The notes beneath the pieces were generated by a model. That model did no database searches. It was not told the origin of the DNA and saw nothing but the letters and a program-made list of their open reading frames with translations. A stretch of 64,000 nt of DNA from Ophioceras dolichostomum (taxonomy: Eukaryota; Ascomycota; Sordariomycetes; Magnaporthales; Ophioceraceae), in contig PYST01000028.1 in NCBI GenBank assembly GCA_003049485.1, forward strand, positions 142,773-206,772, written 5' to 3'. A program made the translations under genes and the position numbers. Positions 23,070 to 35,617 of this stretch are shown piece by piece. Every line of letters begins with the position of its first letter. The stretch's first letter is position 1.

Positions 23070-24856
23070 ATGCCACAACATCTACACCACGAGGAGCGGG
23101 TCCGATTAGCAGTTGAAGCCCTGGGTTCGGGCAAAATTCAAAGCATTCGCCAGGCCGCAGCTGCATTCGATGTGCCAAAGTTGACTCTTCATGGACGCGT
23201 CCCTCGTCAACAATCACAGACTACACGCCGGAAGCTCCGTCTAACTGATAAAGCTGCCCTGATTCAATGGATTGAATCAATGGACGACCGTGGAAGGTCA
23301 CCGACGATCGGCTATATCCGGCAGATGGCTGATATTCTTATCCGTTCTTCTTATCCGTGAACGCGGCGGCTCGGTCTTGGCTTGACGCGTCGGTTGTAGC
23401 TACCATGGCTGACGATAACTCCATTGGTGAGAATTGGGTCCGACGGTTTCTTGACCGACAGCCTCATCTCTAAGTCACGATATTCCCGAAAGTACGACTA
23501 TCAACGAGCATTGTGCGAAGACCCAGAAAATGTCAAAGCATGGTTTAAGCGAGTCCAAACACGGTTAAGAACAACGGTATTCTCGACTGTGACATCTACA
23601 ACTTCGATGAAACTGGCTTCCAGATGGGAGTAGCTAGTACAGCTAAGGTGGTAACTCGGTTTGATCGGAGGAATCGACTTGTTGATCAGCCTGGGAACCG
23701 AGAGTGGACTACTGTCATTGAGTGTATCAATGCGGATGGCTGGAGCCTCGACTCGATGATCATCTTCGAGGGAACGGTCCATATCTCGACTTGGTACGAG
23801 GGATCGACGTTGCCGAGGACTTGGAGGGTTGGAGTTAGTGAGAATGGCCAGACAACCGACGAACTTACCTGGGAATGGCTTCGGGAAGTCTTTGAGCCGC
23901 AAACCCGATGTCGAACCGTTGGCCAGTACCGGCTCCTCATCCTCAACGGCCACGGAAGCCATATCACACCAGAATTCGACATGTTCTGTAGAAAGAATTC
24001 CATCCTTACTGAATGTATGACGGCGCATTCCTCCCATTTTCATCAACCCCTCGATGTTAGTTGCTTCTCGGTCCTGAAGCGAACCTACGGCGACCTTATC
24101 AAAGCAAAGATGGCACTTGGAATTCATCACATCGACAAGCCAATATTCCTAGAGCTCTTCTTCGATGCCCGAAAAAGACATTCAGCTCGAAGAATATCAA
24201 AAGTGGCTTTGCAGCAACAGGACTCATTCCTTTCAATCCAGATCGAGTCCTTGCCCGGCTTCACGTCAAAGCACGAACACCAAGCCCTCCACTGGTCCTT
24301 GAACAACCAAGCTCAGCGCTCCCTCTCGAAACTCCGTCAAATATCGTTGAGCTTGATCGGATCCAGAGACGACGTCAAACCGGGACAAGCTCAACAGACC
24401 GAGCACTGCAGAAGATCGTCAAAGGGTGTTAGCTGGCGATGCACAACGCTGTCCTATTGTACGATGAGAACTCGCGACTCCGAGCGGAAAATGCTCGGCG
24501 AAAGCGAAAGCGGGCACAACGTCGAGCCTTCATCCAGACTGGAGGTACCATGACGATTGGGGAAGGAGTGGCTAACGTTGAGAGCCGTCAGAGGTCCAAG
24601 ACGTCCAGGAACCGGTTCAGGAGGTCCAAGACGGTCAGAAACCAGTTCAGGAGGTCCAAGACGGTCAGAAACCAGTTCAGGAGGTCCAAGACGGTCAGGA
24701 ACCGGTTCAGGAGGAGCAGGGCTCCCGGAAGAGACTGTGCCAATCATACGAAAACGTGCGCCACCGAGATGTAGCGTTTGTAGATCGCTCGAGCATAACG
24801 CCAAAAAATGCCCCAGCAAAGAAGGATTCGATAGATATAGATTGCACATCAAATAG
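23070..24856 (+). pseudogene. Degenerate pogo/Fot1-family transposase
   Basis: Pieces in several frames line up with the Tc1-mariner pogo family. These are an N-terminal helix-turn-helix region (SIRQAAAAFDVPKLTLHGR), a CENP-B-like segment (YDYQRALCEDPENVKAWF), and a DDE core with YNFDETGFQMG, LLILNGHGSH and HQPLDVSCF. A C-terminal tail follows (SGFAATGLIPFNPDRVL) with a zinc-knuckle-like CSVCRSLEHNAKKC. The second catalytic position is Asn where the family has Asp (LxLDGHGSH). Frameshifts lie around 23355-23625 and 24170-24190, and an in-frame TAG sits near 24430 between KGC and LAMHN. The element cannot make an active enzyme in this state. Confidence 0.85.
24591..24710 (+). repeat. Four exact-length 30-bp tandem repeats in the transposase tail
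   Basis: Units begin GAGGTCCAAGACG and end GGTTCAG or AGTTCAG. Units 2 and 3 are identical; 1 and 4 differ at few positions. Because 30 is a multiple of 3, they keep the frame and encode a 10-residue basic or Gly/Pro/Ser repeat, depending on frame, just before the zinc-knuckle-like motif. Confidence 0.9.
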
Positions 24857-24958
24857 ACGCTCTTTTGTGTTGTGAGTTGCGTCCAAAGTCGAGGGGGTGG
24901 GTTGCGGGGCAGAAAAGTGTCCCGAAAGGTGGTAGACCACCTTAAGTACAGTTGGGCT

Positions 24959-27840
24959 TTACATTTCGTAAAGCGACGTGTCCGTATAGCCGACAGAGTA
25001 TTGGAAGGTAATGGTGCCCGCATAGAGGAACATTTCCTTCCAGAAGGTGGCCAGTATGAAACGCGCGGTGCGGCCGTAGTTCCAACAGCCATGCATTAGT
25101 AGCAAACGTGCGAGGAACCGAAATTGCGCGACGCTGTAGTCGGCTACGTGCGCGGCTTGTAATCCCTTACGCCCGGAGATGCCCATGCCGACGTGCCCCT
25201 CGGCCAGTATGGCCAGGTTGTTGCCGCCGTCGCCGATCGAGAGCGTTAGACCGCGGTGGGCGGGCCTGCTGTTGCCTGTACCGATGCCACGCCGACGATG
25301 AGAGTCCCCCAGGCGGTGGACGGTACGCACCAGCAGCACCCTCTGCGCCGGCGGCGCGCGGCAGCAGAAGACCGAGTCGTCGACCTGGGCGGCAACCTCG
25401 AAGAAGAGCTTCGGCACGGCCGGAGACAGCTCCACCTCGCCGAGGGTGCGGCCATCCACGACCACGACGGCGTGGTGGTTGCTGCTTCGTTCCTGCTGGT
25501 GTGTTTTCTGCGGTTTTCCAATGGTCACTCCCTCGGCTGTCTGCTGCTGCTCGCGCAGCTCCTCCAAAACCTCCGCGATCTGCTTCCTTACATCGCCCTT
25601 TTCGGCGTCGAATACGTACACATCCGAATGGGGCTTGCAAATACGCGCAAAGTGGGCGATGTTGATGGCCGTTTCACGATTGTTACCCGTCAGCATCCAG
25701 ATCCTGATATTAACCCTCCGGAGCTTGTTGATCGTTTCCGGGACGCCCTTTTGCAACTTGTCCCCCATGGCAAACGCGCCCACCAGCTCGAGCTCCTTTT
25801 CGATGGAGTCGCCCACGGCCTCGATCCGCTCCTGCCGGTCTACAAGGCTGGTCTTCGCCGCGTGGGACTCCTTCCGCCAGGCGGCATATTCCATTTCTGT
25901 TAGGTGCCGCCGCGAGTATATCAGCGTCCGGAAACCCTCCGTGGCGAAGTCGTCGATGTGTTTGAAGCAGCGCGTGAAGACGACTGCCGAATTAGTGATG
26001 AATGGATTTTCCAGGAAGGCGAGTTTCTCGTTGTCCGCTGCAGAGAAAGTGGACGCGCCGAAGGGGACAGTGGCATCGCCTCGCTCGACGCCCCGTGCAC
26101 ACTCAACCTGAATGGAATATCGGCGAGGGCTTCGGGCTGTCGAATGAAGTCGTCCGGACCTTGAGACTAGGGCGGATAAAGTCCAGCGACCGGCGAATCC
26201 TTGCCGCGGCCTTGGTAGACCTACTCCTGCTGGCTGCTGCCGGTCGATTCGAAGAGGAAGAAGGTTCGCCAGTCTGAGATGGTGCTGCCCCGATGCTCCG
26301 ACGCAGGGTCAGACTCGTCCTTCCGCCAAGTGGCGACAAGGGATCGTGCTGTTCGCTTTTCCCTAGGATTTCCCGCTCGAAATTGGCGCTCTGCCGGACC
26401 TCTAAGGCCTTTTGCATAGCCAGATGCGCCAGCTTCAGTCGGGGTAGGATTACCGAGTCCGGCCCCTTGCAGATAAGCAGTAGCCGCCCATTTGGGCAGC
26501 GAACGATGATCGACATGCACTTCCGTTTGCTGCTAGATTCGATCACGTCCGTAATCTGGTACACTTGCTATTCCTGCTGCGAGATGTCCTGGTGGTGGTC
26601 CTGGTCAAGAGCAGTGATCCGCAATGCGATTGACTGGGCGGAATGGCGGGCGACAATGAAGCCGACCTAGCTCTTGTGCCACCTTCACAAGGGCTAGCTC
26701 GTCAGGGGATGCTGCTTGATAATCGATCTCGTCATCCCTGGTGTCTGGTACACATGTGTGGCACAAGGCTAGCCGGATCAGGTAGTTAACCGTGGCTTTG
26801 GCGAAGGGCGTGTCTGGCCTCGCCCGGATGTAGTCGAGTAGATCTTCGGTTGTGGGTTGAGGTTAGACGTAGTTTGAGCGACCAGTCGATTTCTAGTACG
26901 ATGAATTCCGCCTCGGTGACACCAGAGTAGGAATCAGAGGGGCGTCGGAGGAAGTGGACACGCGAGCAGGGTCTGATCGGACGAAATGCCAGCTCAAACT
27001 CTTCGGAATCGTGACACTCTGCCGGCTGATCAGGGGGATCCTCGAAGTCGTCACTCGGTGCAGCGAGGGTTTCCGTTTAAGCGCTGAGTGGGACGGCGAG
27101 GCAGGAGCCGCCGGCTGATGATCGCCAGCAGCGGCGGCGCTGGTGGCCAGGGCGGAGGTTTCAGCCTCAGCAGTGCGCATGTCTATCTCGTGAAGCCGAG
27201 ACGTCCTAGCGATGGTTAGCTTCCTTATCTTCATCACGTTTTCCGTCAGCGTGCCGGTTTTGTCCGAAAAGTCGTACCCGATCTGACCCAGGTCCTCGAG
27301 GATGGTGTTGGTATTGCACTTGGTGGGCGTGTCCGAGCCTCGTCGTACATCTCGATGACGCCGTTTAGCATAAGCATCTGGAACGGCTTGGTGATCTCGA
27401 TCGTCACGAACAAACCCAGCGGGACAAGATTGCTAAAATAGACGGCGTAGCCGACCACGATATCCTGGACAGCAACGCCCGCGGTAAAGGTACCACGAGA
27501 TGGATTCGGTTAAGCGCTTCCAGAGCAGGTAGCCGATCGAGCAGCCAGCGGTCAAGGCCAAGAAGAACGCGACCAGCGGCAGGACGATCCGGTTGGTGAC
27601 CTTTTCGAGAGCCGGCTTCTTGGCCTTCGGATTGCGGTTCTCGTTCATCCGGATCTTGCACTCCTCGCCCGTGTTGATGACCAGGCCCAAGGCGAACAAC
27701 GTGTTGCGGAGGGTGCTCCCGTGGTAAAGGACCTCGTTGAGCGTCAGCGGTGAAGGGTTGCCCCGGACGGTAAGCCGACCGTCGAAGTGGTACAGGTCTG
27801 GACCTGCCCATGAGGTGTCAGTTTCTCGATCGTTCCGGAT
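24959..27840 (-). pseudogene. P4-type (phospholipid flippase, Dnf-like) ATPase pseudogene
   Basis: Minus-strand fragments in order match the middle and end of a P4-ATPase. They include PDLYHFDGRLTV and LTLNEVLYHGSTLRNTL, a membrane segment (IVLPLVAFFLALTAGCSIGY), and the phosphorylation site [11 protein letters not shown] at about 27250-27280. The nucleotide-binding region follows (DYQAASPDELALVKVAQELG, then SSKRKCMSIIVRCPNGRLLL), then MLTGNNRETAINIA and the hinge GDGGNNLAIL. The family hinge is GDGxND, so its Asp is Asn here. Frame changes occur near 27480, 27340, 26690 and 26110, and an in-frame TAG near 26565. The 5' third is missing; at the 3' end the frame stops after TSLYEM, where the transposon begins and the remaining membrane helices should be. 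It is not a functional pump. Confidence 0.85.
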
Positions 27841-28619
27841 TTAGCTTAATCTGCCGCTCTCTTTCTCCTTATCCCTTTTGCGTTTGTCCTGCTATCCTGG
27901 ACGGTTTGTCCTCCTTTTCAACGGCCTTGCGTCCCCCCTCCTCCTCTGCGTCTCCTCCAGCAAGCCTTATTTAGGTGACTTCCCGAGGAATTCTCTGATG
28001 GCTCTATCGACGGCCGCAGAGCTAGAAACGGGACCAAGGCAATGAATGCCGTAGTGGCAAGAAGAAGAGATGCCAAACTCGTTCCTCGAACAGTATCTCA
28101 TCTTGCATCCCGAGGAGTCGGCGGTGGAGGATCCGATTATCGACGCAACATCTAAGGCTCCCTTGCCCAGACACGGGCACTGTGACCACCGTCGTCCTAA
28201 AATCACCGCCATGCATCCGGGAAGGTGGGGCTACGAGCCCGGTCCAGGTCGAATGTAGCCCGCCATCGCCAGGCCTTCACCACCAGGTACCTCACACGCC
28301 GTCTTTATCGTTTCTTTGTCTTTATCATTCTTTCCGCCAACAAAGCTTGGCCCACGGCCTTTTACACTCGTCCGAGAACCAGCTCACCTTGAATCAGAGC
28401 GCCGGGATGTGGTTTGTACTACAAGTGTGTCCTCGCCTTCACAGGCTAAGGGTTTGCTAGCTGCCACGGCAGGTCTCCTGTCGTTTCGGCTAATCTTGTC
28501 TTATAGTTACTAGATAATCGCTAGCAACGTCTTATATCCCTAAGGAGGTGGGAAGCGCCGCTAGGCGCTTCCCAGCAGACGTTAAACATTCGTCATCATC
28601 ATCATGTGCCTCCTGCCCT
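27841..28619. other. Intergenic region between pseudogene and GTPase gene
   Basis: No supported gene. An 81-codon minus-strand frame (27967-28212) lacks motifs. A perfect hairpin lies at 28549-28574. Confidence 0.45.
28549..28574. other. Perfect 11-bp inverted repeat with 4-base loop
   Basis: TGGGAAGCGCC, loop GCTA, GGCGCTTCCCA. It lies 46 bp beyond the stop of the SLIP-GC-like gene, hence in its likely 3' UTR. Role unknown; it could be an RNA hairpin or the trace of an excised element. Confidence 0.7.
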
Positions 28620-31600
28620 TTACGCAAAGCTACCGCCTACCTTAGCCTCCACCCGCTCAAGCCTCATTTCAGCTTGCAACAGCCCTTCTTTCACCAACGC
28701 AGCCCTCTCCTCTACCCGGACGACCGCGGCCTGCACGCGGTCTCTAAGGATGGCACTGCCTTCATCTTCAACAGTATACATCATTGACCCGTCCCCGCGC
28801 GCGAGTTCCAAATCTCGGCGGACATCATCCAGGTAAGTTCTCGCCACTGCCTGGATCTTGTCCGCCGTCTCGCCTGCAAGACGTCCAAAGCGGTCCCTGA
28901 ACTCGCGGCAGATGTCCTCAAACAGAGCTCCAGAGAGCTCATCGAAGCCTCCTCTCAGCATCCTTTTCTCGATGGCGTCCTTCCGTCTGCGATCGCTGCC
29001 CCGTCCTATTCGAGTGACGGCACCATTTGAGGGAGGGGCCAACTGATTAGCTTTTCTTGCTACTCTGCAACCAGTCAGGGGGAGAGCTGATCCTTCAGGC
29101 AGCGGCAGGCTCTGGGCGCGGCGGTGGGTGGAGGGGATTCGGAGCAATCAGAAGATACGAACCATATTCGCTGTTGCAGGACATGTAGGTCGGCTCCGTC
29201 AGCTCGCCAATGATTGAGGTGCGATGTCCCGAAATGACGTCTGCCCTAAGTTTTCTTGCGAAAGGGCGGAATTTTGGTCAGTTGACAGACTCAAATGTTT
29301 TGCCCTCGCCCCAGGAAGGACTGGGAAGTGCGCTGTGGTTGCGTTGCCATGAGCCTACCCATATGCGACGTCGAAGTTGCCCCAAATTTGGGCAAGATCG
29401 GAATCCAGTCTCTGGTTCTTGTGCTTCAAAACGCTTTGCAGATGTTGCAGCGTCCCATCTGCCTTGCCTCCCGACACTCCTCCGGCTCCTGCTGCTTCTT
29501 CCGGTTCTGGGTCAGCCGAGGTGGGTAAAGACGCTTGGCTGCTATCAAACAAAAAGGAAAGACATACTGGTGAGTGTCTGCAAAGCGTTCTCCAGGCAGT
29601 GCCCCATACTAGCCCCCAAATCCTTCCGGACTGCGGTGAGGCCATCTGCCATCAAGCCGTCCCAGAGCATCACAATCTTGTTTCTCAGGGGCTCTAGAAC
29701 CTCGTTGTTCCAGTCGCGGAACGCCGGATTGCCGATCTTGGTAGAGCTGTAAGCGCCGTACTGTCGGCAAAATGCCGCATACGTGGCTGGTTCGGATTCC
29801 TTGGTTAAAACTTGCCCCAGCGAGACGAGTTGGAAATGGTTGCCAGAAAGCACAAGACTCTCAGGTACTCACCATGATGCCACTATTGTTCCCGACGTTT
29901 ATCCACATCAATGTCAGATCATGCGCAGCGTAGCTAAGCGGAAATCTGCTAGGAGGACATTACCTGCGACCATCCCAGCACCTTTTGCCTCACATTCTCG
30001 GCCCATTGCTGGCAGTTTCTCTCTGTGTTGTTCGTGCGGTCAGACACTCATCCTTTCTTCCGACAGACTTGCCGCTCACTCACTATTATAAATCTGCTCG
30101 TCGAAGATCTCGGTCATGCTCTCTTGCAGGCTCTTCTGCGAGAAAATCTCCGATTCAAAGCCCTAGATGAGTGACTGTCAGGTCAGTCAGGTCAGACAGA
30201 AGCGGACATCTCCTTTCGTCACGGGGTAAAGGAGGAAGGAGCAGAAGCTGTCAGCAAGGGCCGACCCAAACCAAACTCACCGCATTTAATGTAGCTTGCA
30301 CCTGACTCAGAGTGCTCAGTATCCGCACCTTCCCGTCCTTGTCTACTGCTGACCCCTGCTGCCGCACCCAGAGATCCACAGACGCCAGGAGCGTCGGGAC
30401 CGAACCCGAGACGTACGCGTCGGCGGCTCGGAGCTGAGCCCTCGTCCCGACCGAAGAGCAGTGCCACCTTAGAGACGGTATGCCGCTCAGCTGGATGCGC
30501 GGCCGGGCATCCTCCAGCGGCAGCTTCCGGCTGTCCCAGTACTCCTTGTTGCTCATGCAGAAGACCTGGAGCGCCTGCCCTCCAGCCTCCCGAACTGAGG
30601 TTGCGAACTTGTCGCGCAACCTTGCGGTTATTAACCAGGTAGCTGTGCCGCCTGTGGAGCTTCACTTGTCAGAGACTTTGAGATGAGTGTGTCGAGAGAG
30701 GCTAACCATTTGGGATGCTTCGGGCTCCTTACTTGAGGATATGTCGATGTCGTCTCTTCCTAAACGCCGTGGTGGATCGATGATTATTAGACTGTGATTG
30801 TACTTTCAATCCCGACTGCACGTAGAAAGACGACCTTACCTGGCAGACCGCAAATCGCTTTCCAGGCGACTTTTCTCCAACCGTTCTTCCCATGTGAGGT
30901 TGTCATCGTCGCCGTACTCCTCGATGGCACTGTCCATAGACTCGACATCACGATCCAGCTTGTCGAGAACGCTTTGCATGGACTTCAGTTCACTCTCGGC
31001 GGCCGTCCTGTCATTGGCCTGAGCCTCGGCGAGGACCTCCTCGGGGTTGATGTCCTGTAGGAAGAGAAGGGAAAGAGATTCGGATGTTAACCAATGGCCA
31101 CGAGGGCATCCCAGAAAGCCTCATCTCCTCCGCGGCGTAACACGCTTGACATTAGACGAAGGCACCGGCACAGGTATCCACTCACGTCTGATTTGGTGCA
31201 GATGATCCCGATGCTCGCCAGCTGGGCCTGTCTCCCGAGCCTGAAGACGTCCTCGACTGCCATGTTATCGACGACCCTTTTGATATCGCACACGGCGAAG
31301 ATCTGGTCGCACTCCTTCATCAGATATCTCTCTGTTATCTTGCATCTTGCAGAGTTCGAGTCCCGAAGGCCTTGCCAAAAAGAGCCCACGTCAGTCATAA
31401 TCGTGCACCAGCCTCGATCCTCGGCCCATGAGATGGAAGCCTAGTAGTTGCCCGAGGCTGTGTGCTTTCCCGAGGGATAGATTAGGGCTTACCTGGGAGG
31501 TCAACAAGCACCAGCCCATTCCTCAGAATATCAGAGTCGAGGTACACCCTGCGCAGGTTGAGAGATGCAACATGTTTAGCCTACTCCAGGATCGTCCTTC

Positions 31601-34047
31601 TTTCGGAGCAAAACAAGGGGGGATGGTGGGTCGTTCCCAGAAGACGCAGCAAGACTTACTCGACCCTTTTGATCCACGGCCATCGAGCACCACCCAGCTT
31701 ATCTGAGCCTGATACGGACGTCAGTTTCAGCAGCTGCTGTTTACACATGCTGGCGTCTTGGACCAGCGGATTCGAAATGAGCCTGGCGTTCGCCGCCCGA
31801 GCTTTGTCGACCTTCGCGGACAGATCCTCAAGCACCTGCTCTATCTCTCCGTGCAGGAGAGACCCAAAGCTCGTGAGGCCGAGCATGGCACCCAGTGTCA
31901 CCTCGGCCACCTGAGCTTTGATCTTGGAGTCATTCGCTTCCTTGAGCAAGTGGTTGCTGCTGCTATGGAAGTAGCGGTATGCCCCGACTAGCTCCCGCAG
32001 CTGCATCCGGATCTCGTCGTCGCTGAATTGAACAACTTTGATGGCGTGCGGTCCCTCTCGGCGGCTATGGTACTCCGTCACCACAGTCGTGCATGCGTTT
32101 CCACCGCTCCCCTGTGTATTGATTGCAAATCGCGAAGATGGCTCGAGCATCAGCACTTGATCCGAGCAGAAGGAGAAGACCAAGAATACCCAAACCGAAA
32201 AGAAGAGAGTTTACTCACGGCCCTCGCCAGCCCCTCCAGGTCCAGAAGCGCGTTGACCAAGCTGCTCTTCCCTGAACACAAAATGTTAGCCAGGCTCTTG
32301 TTCGGAAGAGACTACAGAGAGGCTCCGAAGCAAAACGCACCATCTCCCGAGTCGCCTACCAGGCCAACTCTCCAGGCCTTTGGCCAGTCAAAGACCTGCA
32401 ATCTGCGTGCGTCGTCCTCAAGGCCTTTCAAGGCCGGATTAGGCCCACACCCCGTCGTCGACAAGGCAGCGGCTAAATCTGCCAGTGCCCGCCGGATCGG
32501 CGCCACATTTCGCTGCTCGTCCCAGCCTCCTGCGAGCTCCTCGTGGGCTGCCACTTCATAGCGCGGCACGGGCGTGCCGATGCGGCTGGGATTCCGAGAA
32601 TGGGCTGGCCGGGTGGGGTGGGCTGCAAAAAGCCGAGACAGTTCAACTGCCGTGGTCGAACTGGGAGCGCCGGCGTTGGTGCAGCCTGATGGGGCTGGAA
32701 TCGGGTCGCCATGGAGTGACGCTGTGTCTGACGACATCGGAGCCAAGATGTCCGTGCGACTTGCCCGATCGGAGAAGGGGGTGGGGAAGGGGGTCCCTTG
32801 CTCTGACTCGCTCGGAGTGAAGATGCCTTGATCGCTGGACCTGGAAGAGACAGGCGACTCAAAAGGGGAGACTTGGCCCGACTTTGGCTCCTGCGGCGCG
32901 AAAATGTTGTCGCTCGCCCCGAAGACAAGTAGGGGCCGGCGTGGGGCCGGCTGATGGGACTCGGACCGGCCGGCTTTGGACGAAGGCGGAGTCATGCAGA
33001 CATTGAGGGTGGCCGAGCTCGTTGCAGCATCAGCACGACCGCCTCGTGAGACGAGTACGAAATGGCCTTCAGTCCCGGGGCGCGTCAGCTTAGCCGGGAC
33101 TTGCAATTGCGTTGGACTTTTCTCCAGCAGCTGGCGATCGAAGATTGGTAGTCCTCTTGCTGGAGACTGCGAGGGCCGGTAACTGGAGACACTTGGGGGC
33201 GTTACGTTGACTGGCGTCGTGGGTAACTCCTGGCCACATGGTTGTGAACGGCTTCCAGGGGCCCTGCCTGTAGGGCCGTCGTTGGAGGTGGGTGGGTGGT
33301 ACTGGTAGGTGGACTCGCGCTCGTAGGCACGTCTGCTCCCGGACGTGGGCGAGGCTGATGGTGGTCCTGCACTGGTCGATTGGCTTTGGGCGAGACGGCT
33401 ATTATCATTTCTGCCGTCATCAGCATGATCATCGCTGTGGTCATTGCCGTCCTGGTCGCCGCCGTCCCGGTTGTCATTGCCCCGATCACCTTCGTCGTCA
33501 CCATCCCAAGAATCCCCCGGAGACCCCGATCGGGTTTGCCGAGCTCTCGATCCAGGTCTGGAATGCATCGGAGGAGAAAGAGGGTCCATATCCTGATCAG
33601 GATCACCCGACAGGCCAGGAGGCGGTTGCGCATGTCTGGCGCCATGGCGTCTTCCCAAGGCTGTTTCGACCGCCAAACCGGCGAAGACAATGTTCACGTC
33701 TCCCGTCACAGTTCCGTGGAAATGGATGGGACCATGCGGGCCTCCGAAAGCTGTCTCGAATGCCGGCGACGATTGGTTTGACGAGGAAGCCGCAAGACCC
33801 CCAGCGGTCCCGCCGGAGGTAACGGAAGCGACCGACGGGACACTCTGCGGCGGAGAAGGAGTAATATTAGGCGAGCCGGTATATATGTTCCCCGTGAGCC
33901 AGCGCGGGATCGGTTCTTGATGTGGCTCCTCAGCGAGCTGACCAGCAGCAGACGACGGGGGCGGCGCACCGCTTCGAGTCTGTGGAAAGCCCTGTCAGAC
34001 CAATTAGCGAGTCGGGTGAGAAAGTTAGGGCATACCTGTCTATCCAT
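28620..34047 (-). CDS. SLIP-GC-like large GTPase (dynamin superfamily), many exons
   Basis: Exons read on the minus strand: 34047-34036, 33991-32341, 32271-32219, 32111-31660, 31548-31493, 31370-31186, 31054-30840, about 30642-30281, 30162-30084, 30022-29964, a 10-nt exon 29882-29873 and 29786-about 29550, then one or more less certain exons to the stop at 28620. The first about 550 residues are Ser/Pro-rich and disordered. The P-loop GLVGDSGDGKSS is assembled across an intron. G2 region NACTTVVTEY, G3 LVLVDLPG and G4-like ICTKSDV follow, then a helical region with YWDSRKLPLEDARPR and the C-terminal GSDRRRKDAIEKR. This matches fungal relatives of nuclear GTPase SLIP-GC, a family of unclear function that resembles guanylate-binding and dynamin GTPases. 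Two frames compete near 30610-30640, so the exon 7/8 join is unresolved or frameshifted. Exon 2 could also start at 33979. Confidence 0.8.
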
Positions 34048-35617
34048 AGTAAGAGCCCGAGATGGTGGTTCTGGTCGCGATAGGAGAGAAGCGTCTACTT
34101 TAAACGCAGAAGCGGCTCGAGGCAGCAGGAGTGTGGTTAGGTCGTGATGCTGGAAGAAGAGGCAGTAATGGATGGAAATATTCAGATGAGAAGCAGGAAT
34201 CCGACTGCGGCGTATCTCTACGATAATGTACGCTTTTCCGTCAGCTGAAGAGCACGTCCCTGGAAAGCCCAAGCATGCATGTGGCCGTTGTTGACAGCAG
34301 GAGCGCCCTGCCACCATCCACGCGCCTAAAACCTGCCGGCCGTTGCCAGGCTGGGCCCAGTTGGGGGCGGAAAGCAACGAACGAGGCTCGGGGCCATGCA
34401 GCCCGTGTCCCGAATGTTTCTCTTGCAGAACCAACGACGCTCTTGATTGTTACATAGAAGCAAAATTGTCAACACTCTCTCTGTCAACAAGCGCCCGTCT
34501 CAGGCCTGTGAGCTTAAATCCCAACCACGCAAATAACATTGGTGCCTGCAGAAACCAGAGGTCTCGTCGCGGCATCATCAATCGCTGCTACCTCGAGTAC
34601 ACTTGTGCTTTCCTTGGTCGTTCCCCTTAATACGTCTCAGGAATCGGCAAGGGACGACCGACTACCCTGGGGCTGATCCTACCTGCGTTATCTCCTTACT
34701 TCCTACTACTCGATATTCCTTGGCTCTCCTGCTCTCCTGACCGACCAGTTTGTAGGCGACTTCTCTCATCTGAACACGATCGCAACCAGTTTTTCAGTTG
34801 CCTGGAGCCATAATGCCGCCAACGAGACGCGCCCAAGAGCTGTATGCAATAGAATGGGACACCAGAAGCATGGGTCAGCTGTCCCATTCTGCGCGTCCTT
34901 CGCAGTCTATCGCTTCCGAAAAACGGGGGGAGGGGGGGGGGGGGGGGGGGGGGCGNNNNNNNNNNNNNNNNNNNNNNNNNNNNNNNNGATGACCGGCATG
35001 TATAGAATGATGGTCGAAATAAGCACATGCTGGGATTGCTTTCATTTGTTGGTTCTGGCTGCATTCGGCCGTAGCTACATGCAAGCCAGTATTAACGAGC
35101 CTAAGAGGGTCGATCTCTGGCGCTCGTAGCAAAGCAGGCGTTTCCAGTGCCGCCCTTAGCACCCAGAACCCAAACTGAAGCTGAAACACTTCAACACCAA
35201 CATGCATCAAGGTGAGGAAATGGATGGAATCCCCCTGCATACATGGCACCCGCCGGCCGGCGCTTACTGCCTTTTTCGAGGTCTGGACTTTTTTTTCAAC
35301 ATCTTCTCGTGAATGGCATTATAAACCCATTGGGCGCCTCAAGTGTAGGTCGCATTCAGGTTTCTGCGTTTATTGAATTTACCGAGGCCGAACTTAGCTG
35401 ACTTCGTTGAAGTCCCAGTAGATTGACATACATTTCGGAAAATTGTCGTCTGGTTTTACTTCCCGTTACTCCCTGCTTCATTTCCATCAACGCCCCTTTT
35501 TCCATCAGCGTCGGCTTCTGTCTTCTAAGGGCAGTTCCGTACAGAGTTGGCTTTTTTGTTTCTGGGTTTATATATATTTATCGAATTTTCGCCCGTTTAT
35601 CCCTTCCATTACTCGTC
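34048..35617. promoter_or_regulatory. Divergent spacer between two GTPase genes
   Basis: About 1.6 kb between head-to-head starts. No supported coding frame. It holds a poly-G tract followed by 32 N (34956-34987). A T-rich stretch with TATATATTTA lies about 45 bp before the ATG at 35618. Shared regulation is possible from geometry but not shown. Confidence 0.45.

Larger units (their letters stand above)
22970..24938 (+). mobile_element. pogo/Fot1-like DNA transposon remnant
   Basis: A roughly 2-kb element bounded by inverted repeats. The left end carries CTACCACCTT, then TCCGGGACACTTTTCTGCCC and CTCGACTTTGGATG. The right end read inward carries CTACCACCTT, TCGGGACACTTTTCTGCCC and CTCGACTTTGGACG. 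The left arm holds an extra copy of a 15-17 bp piece (CCACCTTCCTGGACA then CCACATTCCGGGACA). Between the arms lies a broken transposase. No clear target duplication is visible, so outer limits are approximate. The right end adjoins the last readable codons of a P4-ATPase pseudogene. Confidence 0.85.

Noticed and set aside
32312..33709. 465-codon frame as a stand-alone Ser/Pro-rich protein
   Set aside because: It ends inside a P-loop that the next exon completes (GDSGD/GKSS), so it is exon 2 of the SLIP-GC-like gene.
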